Source: Bacteroidia bacterium
GTDB lineage: Bacteria; Bacteroidota; Bacteroidia; NS11-12g; UBA9320
Assembly (NCBI GenBank): GCA_028247315.1
Contig: JAOKFZ010000019.1
Location: forward strand, 1-34,261
DNA: 34,261 nucleotides
Direction of reading: 5' to 3'
The notes beneath the pieces were generated by a model. That model ran no database searches, was not told the DNA's origin, and saw nothing but the letters and a program-made list of their open reading frames with translations. The translations under genes were made by a program, and so were the position numbers. How positions within the stretch are numbered: position 1 is the first letter of the stretch; every line of letters starts with the position of its first letter. Below, piece by piece: positions 26,156 to 33,380 of the stretch.

Positions 26156-27039
26156 TATAGTGATAATTCTTTAAAAAATGCTTCTAAAATAGGTGTGCTT
26201 ACACCATTATTTTTTTTGTTCAATATTGATTCTAAATAATTTTGAGCAATAGTGTAAGGCTCATCAAGTTCAGGATCGTCATCAATATATTGGCAGCCAT
26301 CAATTAAGATATTAGCCCATCTATTTTCCTCTAAAAATTGATCAATATTCCCATCTTCTGCATCTTCATACTCTTTGTTTATTCTTGAAAAAGCCTTGTG
26401 CAAAGCGGGTAAAATAAAAAAATTCAAAAAGGTGAACTTGTAATTATTTGAGAGCATATTAACTATGTCATATTTTCCATCAATATGAGGATATGTAATA
26501 TGTATATTTTTGTCTTGAAGATCAATTAGAACTGGATATGAGCCCGATTCATTTCTTTTGGACCATCCAAATAAACTTGCCGCTTTGGTGTAGTTTTCAT
26601 CTAAAGGGATTTTCATCTTCCCAGCAAACCCAACAAAATCTCCTGCTTTAAGACTAAATATACCTTTATTATCACCTAAAAAGTAATCATCATTAAATGT
26701 GGTATGATGATAATGATCGATATTTTCAGAAGCAACAAGAAATACTTCAACCGTAACTACTTTTGCAAGTCTTTCAAGAGGTATTTCAATGTTCTTGTTA
26801 TCTGATGAACAATAATTATAAAATGTAGATGAACAATCTATTTTGTATACCGTAGACAACTGTCCATTATTATATAATTCTAAGATGTATTTATTTGTAA
26901 TTTCTACTTCCTCTTCTTTTATATAAAGTTTATCTTCTTGCGCATATGAATTGGTTAAGACTGAAAAATGGCCTTCTTTGAAATCACCTTCAAGACCTAA
27001 CGCTGGATATGGTAAAGAAAAATTAGTTTTATTTATCAT
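26155..27039 (-). CDS. GHKL-operon protein of unknown function
   Basis: 294 residues. The N-terminal part (about 1-140) is beta-rich, with repeated hydrophobic/polar alternation; the C-terminal part (about 190-294) is helical and acidic, with FFILPALHKAFSRINKEYED and ILIDGCQYIDDDPELDEPY. I do not recognise a family and see no catalytic motif, although DIDLQD/HITYPHIDGKYD-type acidic residues around 165-190 could bind metal (speculative). It overlaps the ATPase gene upstream by 4 bp (ATGA) and the DUF6339-like gene by 1 bp, so it is part of a coupled set. Confidence 0.72.
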   Translation of the reverse strand: MINKTNFSLPYPALGLEGDFKEGHFSVLTNSYAQEDKLYIKEEEVEITNKYILELYNNGQLSTVYKIDCSSTFYNYCSSDNKNIEIPLERLAKVVTVEVFLVASENIDHYHHTTFNDDYFLGDNKGIFSLKAGDFVGFAGKMKIPLDENYTKAASLFGWSKRNESGSYPVLIDLQDKNIHITYPHIDGKYDIVNMLSNNYKFTFLNFFILPALHKAFSRINKEYEDAEDGNIDQFLEENRWANILIDGCQYIDDDPELDEPYTIAQNYLESILNKKNNGVSTPILEAFFKELSL

Positions 27040-29030
27040 TTTGTTTCAATAATTGTAAGTGCACTTTTATTTTTTTCATTTAATGTTAGTTCAACAAGAC
27101 ATGGTTCACCTTCTTTAACATTTAATCCATTTATTTGGTAGGAGATTATTTCACCTTTGCTATTTTTATTTTCTAGAAAAGTTAATACTTGACCCCTTGA
27201 CTCTACCCCAATCAATCTAGAGCTCATTATTTTTACTCTATCTGAATCTCCTTTTTGACTGACAACAATACCTAATTCAGGTAAGCTGTTGTTAGATTTA
27301 ATTACCAAGTTATATTTATTATTATCCCCTTCATTAACAATAAAAAATCTTGAAGTAATTTGGTGTTTGAATTTACCTTTAGTCTTTGTTTTTGATCTAG
27401 AAGATCCTCCACCTTCACCTTCTTTTTTTGGTTTACCTTTTTTTTCACCCTGTCTCTGAAAACTTCCACCGGTTCCTGTTCCGACACCAGGCCCTTCTCC
27501 ATCACTAAGGTCTGTTTCACTATTCTGAATGATTTTTGAGTTTCTTTCATGAGAATTAAACATTACGTTTAAATTTACCTTGGGCAAATACTTCCTGTTA
27601 AAAGTTTCATCCTTTGTTAGGCTTTTACTACCGGAGCTTTTTTCTTTAGAATCTAAAGCCGAAATTTCTGAAAATAACTCATCTATAAAATCAACAGTTT
27701 CTAATGGTCTTGAATATTTATTTTTAATCTTATTTAGAACCTCTTTTTGAAAAGCTCTAATTTCCTTTAATATTCTGTCACCATCCTTTTTTGAGAGGTT
27801 ACTAGGGCCTCTAAGTTCTAATAGAGATGGTAAAAATTCATTGTGTTGAGGGGGCTCCATAAATCCTAGGATTTCATTGCCGTCTTCATTATTGCAAAAC
27901 ATAACTCCTGCAATAGCATTAGGTAATGTAACGCTAAGTTTACGATTTTTACTTATAAGCATCCCATCTCTTAAAAACATTATTTTATTAGGATATTTTT
28001 CATCGCCACGAGCTTCTCTTACATAAAAATGCACTTCCCCTATCTTATATATTTTTTTAGTTTCAAATTCATCATAATCTTTATATGCTTTTATGAAATT
28101 TAATGGATTATCAGGTTTTGCATCTGCAAATAAACTTTCAGCTACTGTCAAATAATTCGTATTATCAATAGTTTGATTGTCAATAGTAACACTTAGCTTT
28201 TTTTGCTCGAAAAGCCACCAATAGTTTTCTATAAATGAACGTCTAAAATAGTCTTTCCAATCTTCAGTAACCAATGCTCCTAAAACGTATTGACTTAAAC
28301 CTGGCTTTGTTCGTCTAAATGCATGTGGGATATCATCAGGTTTAGAAATTAACCTAACTTTATGTTTGGTAATATCTTGGTGATCATCTTGTAAGTTACC
28401 ATAATAGGTCCTGTGATCTCTATCTATCCCCTGATCATCTCTGTATGTTGTTAATTTTGAAACACCTTCGAATTTATAATTATTATATCGATCTAATGAA
28501 CTGTAAAAAACTGTTCGTATAGCCGAAGCCCCAAAAACAGAATTTTTACCAACACCATGACTCCCTTTTGAATTGTTAAAATCTTTCGCAGATCCCCCCT
28601 CGCCTCTGACACAAAATTGGAAAGTAGGTTGAGTAGAATTTTGTGGTAAATTATTACCCTCATCGTCACCCTCTAAACCCTTTGTCATAAAATCCTCAAA
28701 AACAAAAACTCGTATTTTTTTATCCTTAATTGATTCTTTCGCCAAACTATAGAACTTTGAATCTTTAGGGCTATTATGTTTTTCCCTTAATGAAAGGATA
28801 CCTTCAAACTCATTAAAATTTGGAATACTTGCTTTGGGAATTAATTTATCACTAATTTTAATTTCTAGGGCTCCATCCTTATCAACTCTAGCGTCTAAGG
28901 AGTTTTGTGTAAGCTCCTTTGCTATAGAGCTTTGTAAATCTGAGCTAAAAGTTGAAACTGAGGCATTACCGGCCCCAACTAAATCGGCCCCATCATTACT
29001 TACAATCGTATAAAATCTTGGGTTACTCAT
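27036..29030 (-). CDS. GHKL (Hsp90/MutL/MORC-like) ATPase of a putative defence operon
   Basis: 664 residues. The Bergerat ATP-binding fold is clear: N-box KELTQNSLDA (38-47, Glu39, Asn43, Asp46), G1-like FEDFMTKGL (111-119, Asp113, Gly118) and G2 loop GSHGVGKNSVFG (156-167). A transducer-like region with a late IKNKYSRPLE follows to about 430. Then a low-complexity glycine/lysine-rich linker (about 495-540, GPGVGTGTGG and KKEGEGGGSSRSKTK) joins a beta-rich C-terminal domain (about 545-664). GHKL ATPases use ATP-driven dimer closure. Related ones occur in R-M-linked operons with Z1 helicases and in MZA-type systems; no Z1 helicase is present here. Preceded 2 nt away by the 80-residue gene. 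Confidence 0.88.
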   Translation of the reverse strand: MSNPRFYTIVSNDGADLVGAGNASVSTFSSDLQSSIAKELTQNSLDARVDKDGALEIKISDKLIPKASIPNFNEFEGILSLREKHNSPKDSKFYSLAKESIKDKKIRVFVFEDFMTKGLEGDDEGNNLPQNSTQPTFQFCVRGEGGSAKDFNNSKGSHGVGKNSVFGASAIRTVFYSSLDRYNNYKFEGVSKLTTYRDDQGIDRDHRTYYGNLQDDHQDITKHKVRLISKPDDIPHAFRRTKPGLSQYVLGALVTEDWKDYFRRSFIENYWWLFEQKKLSVTIDNQTIDNTNYLTVAESLFADAKPDNPLNFIKAYKDYDEFETKKIYKIGEVHFYVREARGDEKYPNKIMFLRDGMLISKNRKLSVTLPNAIAGVMFCNNEDGNEILGFMEPPQHNEFLPSLLELRGPSNLSKKDGDRILKEIRAFQKEVLNKIKNKYSRPLETVDFIDELFSEISALDSKEKSSGSKSLTKDETFNRKYLPKVNLNVMFNSHERNSKIIQNSETDLSDGEGPGVGTGTGGSFQRQGEKKGKPKKEGEGGGSSRSKTKTKGKFKHQITSRFFIVNEGDNNKYNLVIKSNNSLPELGIVVSQKGDSDRVKIMSSRLIGVESRGQVLTFLENKNSKGEIISYQINGLNVKEGEPCLVELTLNEKNKSALTIIETK

Positions 29031-29032
29031 AA

Positions 29033-29272
29033 TTAAAATTTAAAATTTTGTTTATTTTTTGATAACCCCCTGCTATATGACAATTTCATTTCATCAAACT
29101 TTGTCTTGATTACAGCAAGCATTTTTTTAACGTCCTCCGGATAATATTCATAGTTGTAAGTATTTGAGCATTTTTCAAGCTTTTCTATTGCATCACGCAC
29201 CTTATTAACTCTACTACCTGCTACTTTTTCAAATCTAAGCCTTTTTTCGTTCATTTTTTCGTTATTGTGCAT
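29033..29272 (-). CDS. small helical protein, first gene of GHKL operon
   Basis: 79 residues from ATG 29272, or 73 from the internal ATG 29254 (MNEKRLRF). The latter is attractive because a TATATTTG promoter box sits at 29273-29280, which would place transcription start downstream of 29272. The protein is helical and charged, with FEKVAGSRVNKVRDAIEKLEKCSN, then YEYYPEDVKKMLAVIKTKFDEM. The pattern RVNKVxxAIxxLxxCSNxxNYEY resembles small proteins I recall beside other GHKL/Z1 or DNA-modification loci. Possibly a regulator or a bridging subunit. Two bases separate it from the ATPase gene. Confidence 0.62.
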   Translation of the reverse strand: MHNNEKMNEKRLRFEKVAGSRVNKVRDAIEKLEKCSNTYNYEYYPEDVKKMLAVIKTKFDEMKLSYSRGLSKNKQNFKF

Positions 29273-29280
29273 CAAATATA
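29273..29280 (-). promoter_or_regulatory. TAnnTTTG promoter box of the GHKL operon
   Basis: On the minus strand TATATTTG matches the Bacteroidota -7 consensus exactly, just before the first gene. No good TTTG -33 element is seen at the normal distance, so confidence is limited. The rest of the 251-bp gap (29276-29526) is extremely AT-rich and holds nothing else recognisable. Confidence 0.35.
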
Positions 29281-29526
29281 GTATAAAAAATTATATAGTT
29301 AGTGCCCCATATAATAAAATTGCTATTTTTTTTATTCGCATATCAACAAAAAATTCAATATTTACTTGGGTTTACAGAATTATTTTAATCAAAAAAATTA
29401 TTTTATTTAATTTTAATTTTTACAAATACACAAAGCAGCTTATTTCACACACCAATAAATAATTTATTACTTTAGCGTATCCTTCAAGCCTATACTAATG
29501 TTTTTAAATAACTTATATTTTCAATA

Positions 29527-29805
29527 ATGACATCAATAAAAAACCATAATCAAAAGTTACTAAAAATACTATATGTATCCGAGGCTATATTGTTAGATTC
29601 AAAATACAGGAGAGCATTAATTGGCTACAGCGACTTTAATGGACATATTGTTAGTGTATACGATAAGGATATGTGCATAAATATACTTTCGAGTGATATA
29701 GGCCCTTATGAAAGTGCAATTGAGTTTTTTCATAATAAAGTTCTTCCGTATTATTCTAAAAACCCTAATAGCCCTGTTTTTGTAAGATTGAAAAAGAATA
29801 TTTAA
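29527..29805 (+). CDS. small protein of unknown function beside the DUF2779 gene
   Basis: 92 residues, soluble, no signal peptide. Starts at ATG 29527 and ends 30 nt before the nuclease gene, so it probably shares its transcript. The sequence reads like a compact alpha/beta domain: LLKILYVSEAILLDSKYRRALIG, then HIVSVYDKDMCINIL and ESAIEFFHNKVLPYY. No family recognised. TATATTTTC (29515-29523), close to a TAnnTTTG box, lies just before the start and suggests a short or absent leader. By position it could regulate or neutralise the nuclease (speculative). Confidence 0.6.
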   Translation: MTSIKNHNQKLLKILYVSEAILLDSKYRRALIGYSDFNGHIVSVYDKDMCINILSSDIGPYESAIEFFHNKVLPYYSKNPNSPVFVRLKKNI

Positions 29806-29835
29806 AATTTTAAAATAATTGTATAAGCACCATTA

Positions 29836-31314
29836 ATGGGGAAAAGTAGGCTTTCAAAATCAACATTTATTCGTGGACTTCAATGTGAAAAGTCGCTGTA
29901 TCTTTATAAGCATCATTACAAATTAAAAGACCCTGCTCCCACATCACTCCAAGCTGTATTTGACCAAGGAACTAAAATTGGCATTCTAGCACAACAATTA
30001 TTCCCTGATGGTGTTGATGCTTCACCTGAAAATCATTTTAAAATGGTTGAATCAGTTGAAAAGACAATTGACTTTATTTCTCAAGGGGAAACTATAATCT
30101 ATGAAGCTACTTTTCTATACAACGATGTCCTCGCTGCTTTAGATGTTTTGGTAAAGGACCAAGAGGGCTGGAAAGCTTATGAAGTTAAAAGTTCAACCAA
30201 AGTAACAGAAACCTACATTAAGGATGCAGCAATCCAATATTATACAATTTCAAATTCAGGAATTAACTTAAAGGATATTTCTATAGTTCATATTAATAAT
30301 CAATACACAAAAGATGGAGAGTTAGACATAAATCAATTGTTCACCATCGAATCAGTATATGATAAAGTTTTAGCATTTCTTCCCCAAATTCCAAATGAAG
30401 TAAGAAGACTCAAAAATGTGATTGAAAGTTCTGATATTCCTGAAATTAATATTGGGCCACATTGTTCTGAACCTTATGATTGTGACTTTAAAGGGACCTG
30501 TTGGAAACACATCCCAGATTACTCGGTTTTTGATATTTCAAGGCTCAATACAGACAGGAAATTTGATCTATACAATAAAGGTGTGATAACACTAAACCAA
30601 ATAGATCTTGGTAAGGAATCTTTAAATCCAAACCAAGCGTTACAGGTTCAATCAGAAATCAATGGAACAACCAATATTAATAATACTGAAATTAAAAAAT
30701 TTACCGAGGGGCTTAACTACCCATTATACTTTTTAGATTTTGAAACAGTAGGTCCTGCAGTCCCAGTTTATGACGGCAGTCGACCCTATCAACAATTGGT
30801 GTTTCAATACTCACTCCACATACAAGAGGCTTTTTCATCTGAATTAGAACATAGAGAATATCTCGCCAATCCATCCCAAGATCCAAGAATTGGTTTCATA
30901 GAACAGCTTATAGAAGACTGCGGCAACAGTGGTGACATATTAGTTTATAATATTGGTTTTGAAAGAGGGAAGCTAAATGATTTAATAGAGGTATTTCCTG
31001 AATATTCAAACAAGCTAGAAAGGATTGTAAATCGTCTAAAGGACCTAATGATACCCTTTCAACAAAAATGGTATTATACTCCAGAAATGAGAGGGAGCTA
31101 CTCAATTAAGGCAGTTCTTCCAGCATTGGTTCCTGAACTTTCATATAATGATCTTGATATTAAAGATGGTGGCACTGCATCGAATACCTTTTTATCTATG
31201 GTAAATGGAACTTTTAAGGGTGATAAACAAGAAACAAGAAGACAGCTATTAGAATACTGTAAGCTAGATACATTTGCTATGGTTAAAATTCTTGAAAAAC
31301 TCAAGCTTGTATAA
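29836..31314 (+). CDS. DUF2779-type protein: Cas4-like PD-(D/E)XK plus DEDD exonuclease-like domain
   Basis: 492 residues. N-terminal RecB/Cas4-like part: KSTFIRGLQCEKSLYLYKH (8-26, with the Cys17 typical of Cas4-like N-termini), a catalytic Asp in AALDVLV, AYEVKSSTK (114-122; Glu116, Lys118) and three further cysteines (210, 216, 222), together enough for a four-Cys iron-sulphur site. C-terminal RNase H-like 3'-5' exonuclease part: YFLDFETV (298-305; Asp301, Glu303), LVYNIGFERGKL (369-380) and YCKLDTFAMVKIL (474-486; Asp478). Such DUF2779 proteins are widespread and of unknown role, likely acting on nucleic acid. Here it is the last island gene before the right att site, together with the 92-residue gene. 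Confidence 0.85.
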   Translation: MGKSRLSKSTFIRGLQCEKSLYLYKHHYKLKDPAPTSLQAVFDQGTKIGILAQQLFPDGVDASPENHFKMVESVEKTIDFISQGETIIYEATFLYNDVLAALDVLVKDQEGWKAYEVKSSTKVTETYIKDAAIQYYTISNSGINLKDISIVHINNQYTKDGELDINQLFTIESVYDKVLAFLPQIPNEVRRLKNVIESSDIPEINIGPHCSEPYDCDFKGTCWKHIPDYSVFDISRLNTDRKFDLYNKGVITLNQIDLGKESLNPNQALQVQSEINGTTNINNTEIKKFTEGLNYPLYFLDFETVGPAVPVYDGSRPYQQLVFQYSLHIQEAFSSELEHREYLANPSQDPRIGFIEQLIEDCGNSGDILVYNIGFERGKLNDLIEVFPEYSNKLERIVNRLKDLMIPFQQKWYYTPEMRGSYSIKAVLPALVPELSYNDLDIKDGGTASNTFLSMVNGTFKGDKQETRRQLLEYCKLDTFAMVKILEKLKLV

Positions 31315-31470
31315 ATCAGGTTTTCTAAAAATAACCATAAATTTTTTCTAGTTATTCTTTACTCAATAATTTGGATATCTGTGTGATTTATTTACAGATA
31401 GTTATCAGCAATTAATTGGTCCCGGCATGCACAGAAAAATAATTGACAGATAAACATTAGTTTATTCTGA

Positions 31471-31626
31471 AGTCAAACTTCTCCACATTCAAGTTTGGCT
31501 AAGATTCGCATCAAAAATGTTTCACCCGTATTTTCAATAGTACCATAAAGTGTTAATTATCATGCCCTTAATTCAATAGGTTCGACTCTCGGCAGCTCCA
31601 CCAAAATTATTTCTATTTATTTCGAC
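31471..31626 (+). repeat. right end of the large element with attR1
   Basis: 156 bp that recur without gaps at 32951-33106: the first 110 bp differ at 18 positions, the final 47-bp att core (31580-31626, sharing one base with the 110) at one. Includes an arm-type box ATGTTTCACC (31517-31526). The core is identical to that at the ssrA 3' end. The 156 bp before it (31315-31470) hold no gene or motif I can name. Confidence 0.88.
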
Positions 31627-31799
31627 TAGCACCTCAAGATTGGTTGATGGATTAATGAGAAAAATAAGTAAAAAAATCCTCATTTTGTAGAGTAAACTAT
31701 TTTGCGCTAAATAACTTACAACAAAACCTAAACTGCATTAAAACACAGTTTAACCAGAGTTGTGTAGTATTATCAAAAACTTAAAACAACTCAGATCTA

Positions 31800-31813
31800 C
31801 GACTCTCGGCAGC
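31800..31813 (+). repeat. partial att core copy
   Basis: CGACTCTCGGCAGC, 14 bp identical to the centre of the att core, lying 174 bp inside the small element. The flanks do not match. It looks like a relic of a further attachment site, with deletion on either side. Confidence 0.5.
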
Positions 31814-31888
31814 CTTTAATATTTTTCTTTTGAGTATTTTAACTCAAATAGAATTACTACCACATAAAACATTTTGCTGTTACTTAAT

Positions 31889-31935
31889 GGACCTTATTTT
31901 TTTAAGGTCTCATGAAACAATTTCAATTAATTTTG
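31889..31935 (+). promoter_or_regulatory. hairpin and -7-like box before the exported-protein gene
   Basis: GACCTTA (31890-31896) and TAAGGTC (31903-31909) form a 7-bp stem with a T-rich loop, 33 nt before the ATG. TAATTTTG (31928-31935) matches TAnnTTTG, which would give a nearly leaderless mRNA. No matched -33 box is found. The rest of the gap 31627-31941 holds only the partial att copy at 31800-31813. Confidence 0.35.
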
Positions 31936-31941
31936 TAATTA

Positions 31942-32940
31942 ATGAAGAAATTCCATTTTAAAATACATTTCAACTTTCTAGCTTTGGTTTTGCTCCTCGG
32001 CTTCAGCTCTTTTTTTTACGCAAGTGATTTCACTTCTGAAAGAACATACGAACTAAAAATGTCAGAGGGTAAAAGTTATGAACTTCATGAACTAATCTAC
32101 CAAGAGCCTAAACTCATAAGAGATGGAGCGCAAATAAAATCTGCTATTATAAAATCCTTTGATACTGAACATGTAGATAGTAGGGATCTTATATCTTATG
32201 TGAATATGACATCTTTAGAGCGCATGTTTGGTTACTTTTCTTTATTGCCTGGCCGGACTCATCGTGCTCCCTATGATCACTATATACCAACATCCGCAAG
32301 ACTATATTCTCTATATGATAAATATGGAGGTACTTATGGTTACTGTAAATATTCAGACGAATTTAAAAGTTACTACCACACAGTCTTCAGTAATAAAATT
32401 GCCAGAAAGTTACTATTCAAATTTGCACTAAACCTCTTGGTAGAAAAATGTAAAATTTGGCCTAAAGATTTTAAACCTGCCGTTTTATCTATTTTAGATG
32501 AATTATTGGTTAGTATTCCCAAAATTGCACGTTTATCAAAGACTGAATTTAATGACCAAATATTTTACAATTCTAAGTATAACTATCTACATGGATTTAT
32601 TTACCGGAGAATAAAAACAGATAATATGCCTTTAAATGAAGTACTTGAATTTTTGAAAATTGCAAAGAACACAGTTTCGGAATTAGAAATAGAAGCAACC
32701 ACAGATTTTAAGGTAGGAATACATTTAAATGATGATTTGGTTATTTATGTGGGAGTAGATCAACAGTACTATTTGTACTCGAAATTGAATTCTAAACTAG
32801 TAAAAGTCAATAAAGGTTACGAAATTAAAGAGGCGAAATTTTTAAGTGGTGATGATGGTAGATTTTATCATATCAAATATCTAATAGCTGAAAAAGAAAA
32901 AACTCATCTTTATGACGCAAAATTGAATTTGATTTATTAA
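31942..32940 (+). CDS. exported protein of unknown function (cargo of small element)
   Basis: 332 residues with a signal peptide (about 1-28; hydrophobic FNFLALVLLLGFSSFFYAS, cleavage near SDF). The mature part is mixed: a tyrosine-rich region (about 105-150, ARLYSLYDKYGGTYGYCKYSD), a helical middle (about 150-250, with KLLFKFALNLLVEKC) and a beta-rich end (about 250-332, with LVIYVGVDQQYYLYSKLNSKL). No family recognised and no catalytic motif seen. It is the only gene of the small element and is intact, which suggests recent or selected retention. ATG 31942 follows directly after a possible promoter box. Confidence 0.75.
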   Translation: MKKFHFKIHFNFLALVLLLGFSSFFYASDFTSERTYELKMSEGKSYELHELIYQEPKLIRDGAQIKSAIIKSFDTEHVDSRDLISYVNMTSLERMFGYFSLLPGRTHRAPYDHYIPTSARLYSLYDKYGGTYGYCKYSDEFKSYYHTVFSNKIARKLLFKFALNLLVEKCKIWPKDFKPAVLSILDELLVSIPKIARLSKTEFNDQIFYNSKYNYLHGFIYRRIKTDNMPLNEVLEFLKIAKNTVSELEIEATTDFKVGIHLNDDLVIYVGVDQQYYLYSKLNSKLVKVNKGYEIKEAKFLSGDDGRFYHIKYLIAEKEKTHLYDAKLNLIY

Positions 32941-32950
32941 TAATTTAGTC

Positions 32951-33106
32951 AGTCAAACTTCTCCACATTCAAGTGTGGCTAGGATTCGAATCAAAAATAT
33001 TTCCCCTGCACTTTTAATAATACCATAAAATATTCATTATCAGATATTTAATTCAATAGGTTCGACTCTCGGCCGCTCCACCAAAATTATTTCTATTTAT
33101 TTCGAC
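32951..33106 (+). repeat. right end of the small element with attR2
   Basis: Second copy of the 156-bp right-end repeat (see 31471-31626). The core has one change (GGCCGC in place of GGCAGC at 33071-33076). The arm box is degraded (ATATTTCCCC, 32997-33006). A small stem CCACA-TTCAAG-TGTGG (32963-32978) is perfect here but imperfect in the other copy. Confidence 0.88.
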
Positions 33107-33196
33107 TCCTTTCTAAAGAAGTTCGATGTCAATAATTTAGGGGTTTTGAGTTTGCTATTTGTTTCGTTCTGATACTACTCATGCTGTAAAGTCCAG
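33107..33196 (+). repeat. relic of an integrase-type left end
   Basis: Positions 33107-33175 follow 15044-15114 closely (few mismatches, one 1-bp indel), including TTAGGGGTTTTGAGTTTGC and the possible int promoter. Similarity then stops at 33176-33196, where about 60 bp, including the arm-box cluster, are missing relative to the intact end, and resumes at 33197 in integrase coding sequence. Confidence 0.75.
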
Positions 33197-33238
33197 TCTA
33201 TTAAGTTTTACTTTAAAAATCTCAACCACGTGAAATAA
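33197..33238 (+). pseudogene. remnant of a tyrosine integrase N-terminus
   Basis: TCTATTAAGTTTTACTTTAAAAA-type sequence starting at 33197 reads SIKFYFKNLNHVK then TAA (33236-33238), compared with SIKFYLKRIKSK at residues 20-31 of the intact integrase. The DNA match is 16 of 17 bases at TCTATTAAGTTNTACTT. It lies at the expected position after the left-end relic. No further integrase sequence is seen; 33239-33380 holds nothing else recognisable. Confidence 0.55.
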
Positions 33239-33380
33239 TGAAACTAAATTTTACTTTTGTATAGTCCATAAGTTTTAGATTCTTATCTAACCTTTAGACG
33301 TACGATTTAATCAAACCAAAATAATGAGTCAGATAATAGTCATGTCCATTAGGAAGTTAAAAAAACCCCCACATTTTGAT

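Larger units (their letters stand above)
14997..31626 (+). mobile_element. 16.6-kb integrative defence island at ssrA
   Basis: Bounded by perfect 47-bp direct repeats (14997-15043 and 31580-31626), with a tyrosine integrase immediately inside the ssrA-proximal end. The sequence is visibly AT-richer than the flanking core genes. Cargo: two small envelope-type proteins, an excisionase-like HTH protein, a zinc-finger protein, a LlaJI-like R-M system, a GHKL-ATPase operon, a 92-residue protein and a DUF2779-type nuclease. No relaxase, coupling protein, type IV secretion or phage structural gene is present, so transfer would need another vehicle. Confidence 0.9.
31580..33106 (+). mobile_element. 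1.5-kb integrase-less (CIME-like) element in tandem
   Basis: Flanked by att copies at 31580-31626 and 33060-33106 (46/47 identical), with a right end homologous to that of the large element but no integrase and an unrelated left end. It carries one gene for an exported protein. This is the structure of a cis-mobilisable remnant: ends that a related integrase could use, without its own recombinase. Confidence 0.75.

Noticed and set aside
29265..29462. 65-residue plus-strand reading frame in the gap before the 92-residue gene
   Set aside because: Extremely AT-rich, low-complexity Lys/Ile/Phe composition, overlaps the start of the GHKL operon and has no domain or start context.
14997..31626. 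The large element as an integrative conjugative element or prophage
   Set aside because: No relaxase, coupling protein, secretion genes, capsid, terminase or replication gene is present between the att sites.
32228..32431. 67-residue alternative frame within the 332-residue exported protein gene
   Set aside because: Lies fully inside a longer frame with a signal peptide, and has no features of its own.
32979..32992. GGATTCGAATC in the right-end repeat looks like a tRNA T-loop
   Set aside because: No acceptor stem, anticodon arm or CCA fits around it, and the palindrome is broken in the other copy of the repeat.
15000..33110. CRISPR array from the repeated att and end sequences
   Set aside because: Copies are few, widely and irregularly spaced, and overlap ssrA and element ends; there are no regular spacers or cas genes.
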